A DNA stretch of 64,000 nt, taken from NCBI RefSeq assembly GCF_020382885.2, contig NC_058497.1, forward strand, positions 15,864,330 through 15,928,329, written 5' to 3'. The notes beneath the pieces are model-generated. The model saw only the letters and a list, made by a program, of their open reading frames with translations, did no database searches and had not been told where the DNA came from. The stretch comes from Scatophagus argus. Lineage: Eukaryota; Chordata; Actinopteri; Scatophagidae. Every line of letters begins with the position of its first letter. Position 1 is the first letter of the stretch. Positions 11,301 to 23,300 of the stretch are shown here, in pieces. A program made the position numbers and the translations under genes.

Positions 11301-14300
11301 TAATTATCTGCAAAGAAAATACTAGAACGGAGATTGCGAGCCAGGCTTTTTCAAAATACTATTGCCCACAGGCACAGTTCCTTTCTCCTGTGATAAATGA
11401 CAAATGTAGTTTCTTGCATCATTCTCTTCCTCAATTTGTGAAAAAAATAGCATATTACATATAAGACGCAGCCTTTATGTCTCAAATCTATAATTATCAT
11501 CCATTTTTTCCTCGTGAGTATTGCAAAATGAAGAATGCCGTGCAGACAGAGAACTCTCAGATAAGTAAACATGTGTGGGATGAGAAGCCATAGGAGTTGC
11601 AGTTGACTTGGCACATGAAAAAAGAAACTGCTGAGAGAGAGAGAAAAAAAAACATACACAGAACAACACACAACCCAATACCAAAGCGGAAGTGGAACCA
11701 ACTGTTGCCAAGCTAACAAACTGAGTAAAATGGTATGTGTGATATGTGATAAAAACCGTGTCACAAAACCATGTAGCTGTTGCAACAGACAAAGACCCAA
11801 CAGGCAATCACCTCAGTGATAAGAGCCCTGTGCACACACTCTACTTCTGCCAGCTGATGCCCCTGACTGTTTCTGTCTTAGTGACAAAAGACTTCCATTT
11901 GTCATGTTCTGAAAAGAAGAAAAAAAAAAGTGGAATTAAACCCAACCGAACCCAAACCTAATAGCTTGAATTTGTGCGATTACTGTTGACTTACATTTAA
12001 TTTCACTGGTACTCATTAAGATTTCTTAATGTCTTAATGTCAGTTGCAACACACATCCTGTCACCTGGATCGCTGCCACCTTCCTAATTCTCTGCCATGT
12101 GCTCACTTCATCATCTCATTTGCCAATTTTTGAGCACAACTGAATATTATAAATTGTGCTGTTTATTTTCTTTGGCGATGAACAGCATCCACTTGAAATA
12201 ATTTTGTTGTTTTAAAACATGAGTTCTATTTTTGTAGGTTTATTCATCACTGGGTTGCAAAATTACTGAGTTTGGGGGAATGTGATAACATCTACGAAAA
12301 CATTATTTGGGTGAAAAGTTCATGAGCCAGAGCCAGAATACTTACAACCAAACCCGAGCAAACTGTGGAAAGACAAAGCGGGATGGTTTTGGTGACATTT
12401 TGTTTATGTCTTATTTGAATGTGGAGTGGTTTACAATTAGTCAAGATCCATCCATCCATTTTCTATACCGCTTATCCGTCAGGGTCGCGGGGGAGCTGGA
12501 GCCTATCCCAGCTGACTACGGGCGAGAGGCGGGGTACACCCTGGACTGGTCGCCAGTCAATCGCAGGGCCAACACACAAAGACAGACAACCACACACTCT
12601 CACACTCACACCTAGGGGCAATTTAGAGTAGCCAATTAACCTAATGTGCATGTTTTTGGTATTGTGGGAGGAAGCCGGAGTACCCGGAGAAAACCCACGC
12701 AGGCACAGGGAGAACATGCAAACTCCACATAAAAGGGCCCAGACCGGGATTCGAACCTGGGACCCTCTTGCTATGAGGCGACAGTGCTAACCCGCTAGTC
12801 AACAAGATAATTAAGCCATTTACTTCTTTACATTTTGAGAGTTTATTTACTAGCACCTCTAAATGTACAAAGTGGTATTACGAGACAGGACGGGCTGGGG
12901 CTAGCTGGTTAGCATGCTAACTTCAGTGGATATTTCTGCAACACAGTACACAGATTACTTTGACACAATGTCAACACTGTTGTTTGTAATTTTTTGTTAT
13001 GTAATAGATAGCGTGAGTTCATTTTGAATCCTTTAAGCCAAAATTCTGGCCATATCTTACGAACTACACTTGTAAACCTCTTAATGGAAAATGAATGTGA
13101 GCTCGATACCTTTACAACACAACCAAATTCAGATTATTACATTCAGATTATTAAACTGCAAGACGTACGTCATCCACAAATGATAAATTACACATTGTTT
13201 AAGGACACTGTGTTGTTGGTTGAGGGCATTTTGATTTAGCTACACATCTGTTTGCACATTACAGTGACACGAGAAGAAAAATGTGAGATTGGATGCTTGG
13301 ATTCATGTTGTCTTATTGACTAAAGAAACATTTTTTTCACTTCAATGTGCTGACGGTTACATATTTCAGCTTGTATCTGGCAGCAGCTGCATTTGGTTTT
13401 GTTCTACTGCTCACAGTTGGAAACTATGCCCTTCAAATTCAGGTTGGAATTCATGTACTTTAACCTCTTGGAAACGCACTGAACATAAAACCATTGGATT
13501 CAATGCCTGTGGTGGTTCAGCATTTTGAAGTGCCGCAGCCGTACTCCTCTTCTTCTGTGGTATTTTTATATGCCAGATAATTTTTTTGCCATTTTAACAA
13601 AGGACACTGTACATACTGTAACAGGTCACAACAATGGCTGTATTAGACGTGCATGCAAGTCTAGCCATGCCAACCTGCAGCTTTCTGATTTCCCCATACT
13701 GACTTTAACAACGGAGCCGACCTAAATTAATCCGTCATTTCAACTCGCAATGCGTAGGTGTTTTTTCTTTTGAGAATTAAGAAACTACATGTCATAATAC
13801 GCCTCATTACACTAAAATGAATTTATACAACAGCAGTAGCACAATGTTCTTTTTGGTTAAGCACAGGAAGACTGTGTCATGAAACCAGGCTCACGTCTGC
13901 ACGTGCTGCACTCATGCCAACTTTTAAGTAACACCACCGGCTGCAGAATGAGGTAGATTTAAATATTACAAGTAGCAAAAATAATTTCATTCTGGAGCTG
14001 TGCAGGTCTGTGTGATACAGACTGTGTTCAACAAATCCATTTCATACTTACAGCAGTGAATGTAAGTGAATGCTGACAAGTTAAGCACAAATGCTGCTGT
14101 GCTTCTGTGTTTATTTTGACCTTCAGTTATGTTGGGAAAATTGGCTTGCTTTGTCTTTTTTTGTTTTTGTTTTGGCTTTTTAAAATAATCTCTCTGTCAG
14201 AACAGTTGCTATCCAACACGCCTCACTGTCAACATCCAACTGGGAGCTTTCTCTTTACTGGGCTGCTGGGACAATAAATCTGTGTGCTGAGCCGCCTGCT

Positions 14301-17300
14301 GGGTCGGCGTCAGCTGGAGATCAGCATTAAAAGGACATCTAAGGCAATCTGTCAAGCAGCAGATAATAACAAGGATGGGTGCCTGGATTATATAATTCAT
14401 CAGTGTGTATATTTACCACTCAAACTGCTTTGCACCTCAAGTAGACTGAAGTGAATTTGTGACTTTGGGCTGTTAGTAAAAATCTAGCTGTAGTTTGTTG
14501 TGTTTATAACATACACTAACATACATTGACATATAGTATAAAACTAATATACCAGTATAAAACTAAATTAATAAACATAAATTGTAACATTATAATGCTA
14601 TATACTTACATTTTGTCTAAATTCTTTAATATATTGTGTACTGAATGGCCCAATAAAGCAAAGAAAAGCTACAAACCGGAAGTTTTTTCTGATGAATAAA
14701 CTGGTTTGGAAATACACTCATTTGCCTTTTGGGTGACAGCTGGAAGAGAGAATCTAAAACCAGTTCCCAGTAACAATGGACAACAGAAAATTGGGAAAAA
14801 AAAGGAGGAGTAGAAAACAAAGAAATGTCTTTTTCAACACTGAGTGCACAAACTATAGACAAGTTTGGCAAACACTGTTTGTCTTTACAAGTATTGATCT
14901 TTTTATTCGAATTAAAAACGTCAAAAAGCCCAACCTGCACGCATCTGTTAATCAAGATCAATTGGTCTGTTCATCCTAAATAAACACTTTCCTATGCAGC
15001 CTGCTCTTCCTAAGCAAGTAACCAATTCCACATCTTAGCTGCAGATGTTAAATATATAATAAATATAAATATAAATGGACCCAATAACAGATCAGGGGAC
15101 TGACCATTTGCCATTATTATTTTTACAAAGCCAAATACCAAGCCGTTGTTCTGTGACATTGACAGTGTCACTGAAAGTATTTTTAGGACTCTGGGAGCAG
15201 AAGAGAGTGGGGGAAACTCATTCCCATCACATATTTCCAGGTTCTTTTCACTAGTAAACATCAGCAAAGCATCGCTGGATCCTAAAGTCCCAAACCACAG
15301 AATCTCCACTGTCTGTCTGGTTGCAATTATCTGGTAAAATTTGTTTAGTCCCCCGTGTCTGCGTATTCTGTTTCAGACACTCTTTGATGCCAGAACTTGT
15401 TTCTTATGCAGCAGAAAAACATTTTGAAAGATTCACAAAGTCGTTTTAATGGCATCTGTTGTCCAAATAAATTTATTTAACCGCAAAACTTTAACACGGA
15501 GGAATAATCAATTATGGAAAAAGAAATGTGAGTAATTCCTGCTGGATCATCACAGACAATCATTCACATTGTGTCACAGTCTCAGCCCTGACATGGTTTT
15601 TAAGGAAAATACGATGAATCATGACCACAGTCTGATGCCAACTGAATGAACCTCATGGAACAGGAAAGGGAATTAAGTCATAACATCCATGCTTCATTTA
15701 CTCTTTGACTTTGTTCTAAGTGGAGATTCATTTTCTGGATGTGATCAAATCATTTCTTCTAATGATTTGAGATTAACTGAAATACATCCATCTTATGTCA
15801 TCTTATTGGGTGTTTAGTAACATGAGGCTTTTATTGCTTCCTTTTTAGCTTCCTGTTTCCCTTCTTCACACGTCCCTCAGCACAACAGATGATCACCATA
15901 TCATGTTGTTTGATGTGAGGGTGTTGTATTTCACTGCTGTGTCTCGGACAAGTTTTATTAGTTCATATATCTCCTGAGAATGCTTGCAGGGTGGAGCGTA
16001 AAACAATAATCTCATTGTTCTCTGTGTACCTGCAAGTCTTGGAAGATTTAATGATACACCAGGGATGGATTTGGTTAGACAGTTCCAATTTGGATCCGCA
16101 TCTATCAGAAAAATACAGTCAAGAAAATATTCATGTTTGTTAAGCTTGTGGTTGCTCAATCATTTCATCACAAATCAAACCCTTTATCTCTCCTCATGAC
16201 ATTAACAAAAAGCAATGACCAACAAATAGGTTAGCAGAGTCTCATTTGTACCCAACTGTCTGGTTAAAATAACAAAATACAGGTGGCAAATTAGACCTAA
16301 TTAACATTTCTGTAACGACTCAAATGGCTGCAGAGTTGCAGATATTTTGGCTGTTAGTGACTTTCAAATGTTAAAAAATAAAGTGGAATTAAAATGTAAG
16401 GAATTAGAATATAAAACAACACCAAGGCTAAATGCAAGCATTTCTTCATCTGCCTTAGTCACTGGGATGGTACCTTTAACAGGCGATGTGGACTGCTGTG
16501 TGTGTGCATGTGTGTGTGTGAGCACAGCCCCGCCCTCAGTGTAAGGTGGGTGAGGCAGATGTATTGATTATTTCTGCTGTGTGATCAAGATTGTTTTATC
16601 ACCCAGCACTACTTTATTAATCACTTTTCAACAGCACGAAAGGAGCTAAAAATGGCTTAAGAAAATACTGGGCAGATCAACCATTCTTCCTTAAACAGTT
16701 TTTATCATAAAAATGTTTAATAAATATACTAGTAACATGTCAAATGTCAATATATCAGCCTCAGCATATCAAATGACCCCACACAGGCTCCCAATCCTGG
16801 AGCTGAGAAACTCTACACTTGGGTGTGGACAACTTTTCATGCAGCGCTGTGTGAACAATGAAGGCGCTGATGGACAGACAAGTAACTGTGCACATACTTG
16901 GCAAGGAACCAAAGAAGCAAACACAGAGAGCATGTGTGAATGTGCATACTGTAAACGGCTGCGTAAGAAAGATTTGCTGATACTTACTGGACAACTCGGC
17001 AACAAGTGTGAATACTCAAACTCTGATTAACGGAGTTTAGGGACATGCACACCATGCTAATGACTGAGAACAATGCAAAAAAGAGAAATCTTCATCCTGT
17101 TAGTGTCTCTCTCTTAATAAAGACAATCCACATTTAGATCTGACCCAAAAAACTTAGCATTAAAATTAATACTGTCTCTTCACCTACTCCCAAACAACAA
17201 TTCAGTTAGAGCATGAGTAAGTAAACGAAGGCATCTGCAGACAGCTATTGATTGGAGAAGGCACATTTATTGAGGGCTGACGGCTGTCTCCTGAAGATGC

Positions 17301-20300
17301 AAGCCCCCACCTAATACCATTTGCCAAGATCAATAAGATTTTATTATTTGGTCAATGTAATAAGATGTGGGCCTTGAAACTAATGGAGAAGGCGACCCTA
17401 CAGGGATGTGCGCACGTTTCATGCTCCCATAGAAAACCTGATTATGTCTTGCTCCAACCTGACACAGATGTTTGTCAGCCACAAAAACCTTCCAAAAATG
17501 TCTCACTGTTGAAATGGCCAGAAATTTCCTCTCTTTCTCTCATACCAATCAGTGTGAAGAGTCAGGCATCGAGCCCGCTCACCCATCACTTGTGCTCAGG
17601 CAGCTGAAGAGAACATTTTGTTTTTATACTCAGTAAAGCATGACAAACAAGAGTAATCAATGACACGTGTCCAAAGCCATTGGCTAAAGCTAAAGGTAGC
17701 AATGAAGCAGTCCTGAGCCTTGTGTTTACATATTTCTACTTCAATTTTGGAGAATTATCATACCAATGCAGTGTTAATTAGCTGTAACTCTGTCCCAGCA
17801 CGGGAAGTCAAATTGCAAGTCAAATTTTGACTCACCTCATCTTGCTACACTCTGCCATAAACATAATACACTGAGTCCCATGAAATATGGAAACCATTGA
17901 AGTGGCAGCCCACACTCCAGTAATGATCCAGTCATGGCCGGCTGAAAAATAGGTATTTGCGTATATTTTTCAATAGAGTGATTATAACGATTAAAGCAGG
18001 AGTCTGTCACACTCCCAAAACTTCACAAATAAAAACCAGCACAAAGTATGTTTCCTTACATCATCTGTTGCACACTTCTTGTCATCACTGCTGGGATATT
18101 GCTCTGAGTGCTTTGTCATTTTTCCCATTCTGTGCGGGGAGGGGTATTTTAAAGTGCTTGTCAATGAACTGAACCGAAATGTTTTTCTTCCATTACTGAA
18201 AATGTGAACGATTTATAAACGCACAACAGATCCACAGCCTATTACACTGCAACCATTATCAATAATGCATCTCTTTCACTATTAATTATTTTCATCAATT
18301 AAGCTCTACTAGTTTAAAGGGTTATAGAGTGTTGAGCAGAATGTGGGTATTTTCTCCCTGTACATCCCCCAGATTGGCCACCAAAGTAATGTTTTCATTA
18401 TGTAGTTACAGAGAAAAGATGTGGCAAGAAGTCTGCCTAGACGAGCGCAGAGATCATTCAAGGGACAGAGAATGAAAATGTGCAATACATGAACACCCAA
18501 ACAGGATATTGTTCACTGCTGCAGAGTCAGTGTTCAATTCAACATTGTATTGATTTCAAATTCGCACAATGTGAGTAATAAAGCTGTGACACATTATGGA
18601 TCATTCAAAGACGATAAGATGATGGAGAGGTCAAAGAGGTAAGTTCAAAACATATGAGAGATTACAGTTTAAAGTGTTTACAATCAATATATATATTGCC
18701 CATGAATTACATGACTAGTATTGTGTAAGAGGGGTCACTCCTGGAGATCGATTCCTGGAGTGTTATGAACCTCAGCTTGATGAACATTTCAGTGTCTTTC
18801 AGTTGTTTCTGTTTACAGCCAGCAATTTCAGTGTTTTTAACTCACACTGGCCATTCTCATCAGCGCTGTTTCCAGCTCGAGCTGTCAGTGCAAAGTAAAA
18901 ACTAGTTGTACACTACCTGCTCAGCACCAAACAGACAATAGTCAAGATTAGTGACCTGCTGGTGAACATAGCAGAGCATTTAACCACTAAGGAGCCAGAA
19001 ATTCCACACAGGAGATGGTGGAGACCAAAAACAGAGCTAAAAGAGAGTGACTAATAAAGCAAAAAATAATTTTTATATGGCTTTACAAAAATATTTTTAA
19101 TACATTTAAAAGTAATGAACTGAGAGACAGCATAGCAACACCATTTGGACCCCACTAAAATCCGCAGTACACAACAATTACTTTTATATAAAAATTTCTA
19201 TATTGCTATATCAGCATATATAAATTAACTGTTTCTTCATATCAACTTAAAATGTGATGATATTTCAGAAATTACAGCCCGTTTTGGCTGTCCCCAAGTG
19301 GCTAAATTAAATGTTTCATACAGATTTAAGTTAAAATCTTCATAAAGGCAATTTAGTTCATTTGTCATGAGACAGCAGAGTATGGACTCTGATATATTTG
19401 TGCAACTAAACACATGCAACCTGTGTTGCAGGGCTGAGATAAGCACGCAACCAGACTGACTCATGAATATCTTTTCTTTCCAACAACTAAAAACACATCA
19501 TGCAACAATTAAGCTCTGCTTTTCTGTTCTGTACCTCACGTCTGCTCTCCACATCTGTCGTTGTCGTGTTTTCCTCATTCCAAGCCTCAGCCATTAAGAA
19601 TCTCCTCTTATTTTCATCTGACTAAAGCCTAAGGCCAGGTTCTTCAGTGATATGTTGAAGAGCATCAACATCTACAACTCATCACCTTGAAGATCTTCAC
19701 TGCTGTAATTTGTTGTACAACTGTGTGGTGAGTAATGTGACGACATACAACAAAGCCAGATAAAACAGGTAATGAAGGACAGGAATAGTAAGTCTGCAGC
19801 TTACTATAATAGGAGTAAACACGTGCATGAACTATTATGTCCAAGTGCGCACATGTTGTGTGTATGTGTGTGTGTGCTGAACAGAGGATCAAGCGTCTGT
19901 CCACTAATAAAGGGAATCCTCGTTGTTTATTTGACAAAGCCAGCTGCTGATTGCAGAGCATCACCTTTCATTATGGGACCCTGGATGAAGCTCATAATGA
20001 CATTTATCTCCCAGCAGCACCTGGAGCAACACCAGCACATGACAGTCAGGAAGACAAAGCTGGCTCCTGACCTGTCTGCTTTATTTTGCTGTCTTTGAAA
20101 AGCATTATGTGGTTTTCAAGAAGTTTAACCACTATTTCAACATTTTGTGTTGTTACAAAAGAAGACTCGTCTGACGCCATCACCAGAAGGCATTACAAGG
20201 ATTTCAGCTTTGAGCCAGCTTAGATTTGGCTACATCTGGGGACTTACCCGCTTCCTCCACACTCATTTAGCAAATCCAGATCTAGCTGGATGTGTGTGTT

Positions 20301-23300
20301 TTGCATGAATAATCCTGTCATTCAGCATATTTTCAGTGGCATTCGGCCTGGGCTTTGACTGGGCCTGTCGAGGCACCTAATAGCTCCTGGCTGTTCTGGA
20401 AGTATTCTAATGTTGTTTCAGTTGTACGTGTGAGGTTAAAGTTCGACGAGGAACTAAACTGTCGCATCTATCTGTTTTAGTCAAATTCCATTAACTGGTT
20501 CCTCAGTCTTTCTCAAGGATCAGAGTTCCCAAACAGGTGAACAATTAAGTTTTTAGCATTTGAGCCTAATTTCATGAGCTTTTGTTTCAGAGTGGTTTCT
20601 TCAGCCCAGTCTGAGAGAAATCCCAGATTTATGAGGGACTGGGCTGAGTCCTGGAGGCACGATGCCCGATGACGATAAATGTGTCAAAGCTGTTGTTTAT
20701 CTTCTTCCTTGTAATCATCCCTCTTGTCCAGTTTGCTCAGAGTTGTTGGCATTTTAATTTTTCTTGTTTCCAAATCACAGAATGTACTGTGCTCTTGTGA
20801 AGCCCCAAGACTTTTTGTCTTTGTATTTCGATCTGATAGCCACAAGAGAAAACAGAAGGGCAAATGGATGCCCGTACACATGCATGGGCACAAGATGATG
20901 CAATACACAGTCATGTCAGTGGCAGAACTGTGCCAACAAAGGTACAATTTTACTCTTCCAACATTATTTGGCCATTTAGTGATCACAGGATCTCATGTTT
21001 TCTGAACATTTGTTGTAAATTATCTCATTACAGCTACTCTTTTGCTGCTAGTAATACTTCAGACAAGTCACTGATGTACAATTTAATTTATGGATCTTTG
21101 TTGCACTCCCTCTCATCTCTCCTCGCTCACACAAGTCAATATTAGTCAGCTGGATAATTCACACTCAGTGATTCAAACATGCCTCACAGTGCAGCTGCAG
21201 ACAGAAGCTGCTACAGTCACCTAAAACAAAACCTGCTCTGGGGTTATTGAAGGCTTCACATCATTCTGTTTTGAAATTGATTAACATAAAGAGTAAAATT
21301 TAGAGCTAAAACCAGCTTGTGATATGAATGCAGCACTTCATTGATTCAGGTATTGACCGGCAACATATGGGCCAGAGGCAGCTTCTGTGGTCCCCATGGG
21401 AACGGCAGGGAGGGGTATACTGATGACGGTCACAAACACGCTATCAGCCTGTACCTCAAAGGAGACAGCTTTGATCATTTATAAGGTGAAGGTGACAGGA
21501 CAAAGAGAAGCGAAGAAAAGCCTTATGGAGCAGTGCTGATTTCCCTTTCAGAGGAAAACATGAAACACTGTCCTTCAACACTCAAATGTTCTCATGTAAG
21601 CAACAAGTGACAGAGCAGGAAGCTATGGTGGGGCTGCAGTTAAGGGTGATCAGCCCTAATCCCGATGAGTCCATTAATCTTATATATATATTTTTTTTAA
21701 CTGATCACTGTTTTAATCTACAAAATGTCTGGAAATTGTGAAGAATGTGCCCCCACAACCTCTTAGGTGACATTTCCTGCATATTTAGTTACTAATGATT
21801 GGGGGGGGGCAAAAACAAAAACAGAAGAGTCTCACATTTGAAAGGCTTTATCCAGTAAGTATTTGCCTTTTGTGTTCATGTGTTAAACAACTGGCAAACA
21901 TCTTGTTTATTTTGCACAACTTCCCGTTTCAGCATTATTTCCTACGGGTGCAAGCTGTGCTCTTTAATGTATGTTTGGTGATGTAACTTCACAAAATGTG
22001 TCAAACTGTGTTTGACTACCAGCTTTGAGTCAGTGGATCATTGTGGCCGTATTTCAAAATGTTTGACAAGCAGTAATCATGTTGTCCATATGGCACTACG
22101 TGTCTAACGCTGTGTCAATAGTCCTTCCTAGAACAAACCATGAAGGACCTCATGTTTCACACTACATCAAACAAATCAAACGTTCTTTCACAGAACAGCT
22201 GCGGGGATAACATTCACCAGATCATGTTCATTTGGTTAATGACACCTTATCTTTTCAGGCTCTCTGCTACAATGGTTCAATATGTCCTCCAGGTTTACAT
22301 TAGCAGGCCTTGGATGTTATATATCACATATAACATCCAAGGCCAGAGCTGCAGAGTGACAAGCCTGGGAAGCTGGTGTGATTTGGGTAACAGGACAAAC
22401 ATTACCACAGGATTGCTCTTAAAAGTCAAGTCTGCACAGCACACAAACCTCCACTGCCTCCCCCAACCCGAATCAACCTTTCTGAGAAATTCCCACACAT
22501 CTGAGCATCGTTTACCGCTTTCACACCACCACAACCTGCGTGAACTTCTGAAAAATGACTGCTGGAGTGAGGACACACTCACACCTCAGAGACGTTCAGA
22601 GGAAATGCTGCCTTATTTGTTTTCATCCAAAAGCCGCTTAACAAATACAAGCTCTGGCACCTACTTTCCATCTCACCAGCCCAGCGTGCAGTCCCTGCTG
22701 ATGTGAGCAAACCGCAGATGGAGCTCATACTCAAGAGCTTGAAAGCTTTATTCTCCAAGGTATATTCAGTTACATGAAAACGTTTTAAGTTAATTAAGGC
22801 TAACCGGAAACACGTGCTGGAGCTGGAACACATGGTTTGTACTGGCACATTGTTGAGGGCAAGAATAATGACTTCATCTGATTTCGAGGGAGTAAACTTG
22901 TGGAAATGCGTCTGTCCGTAGATATAGAACAGAGCCAACTAAATATGCACTTTATAATATCTTCACTTACCGTGAAATAAATCCGACTTTCTCGCCAACA
23001 TCTGTTGTGCTTCAGGCAAATTAAATGGTGTTAATCATGAGTCCTCATCAGTCTGCAAATCTCACACACTTCATCAGTGCTGTCTCAGTTCTTTCAGTTA
23101 CAACCACAAGGATGTACTTGCACACGAGCAAACAAGCCCACATAAACACACACACACACACACACGCACTCAAACACATCTTCCCTGAGATGATGCATAA
23201 AGAGCTAATTACTTACAGGGTCTTAAATCATTCAGAATGATGCACTACTAATCAGAACTGTAACTCTAGACTGTTTGGTCAAGATGATGTATGAATATTG

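Noticed and set aside
11351..11800. 149-codon minus-strand ORF rich in Leu, Phe and Ser
   Set aside because: Low-complexity pyrimidine-rich DNA gives this composition; no motif or conserved pattern, and it lies inside the ptger2 intron.
22140..22706. 188-codon plus-strand ORF, the longest frame outside a gene
   Set aside because: No recognisable domain, it passes straight through the perfect hairpin at 22306-22344, and it lacks splice or start context; probably chance.
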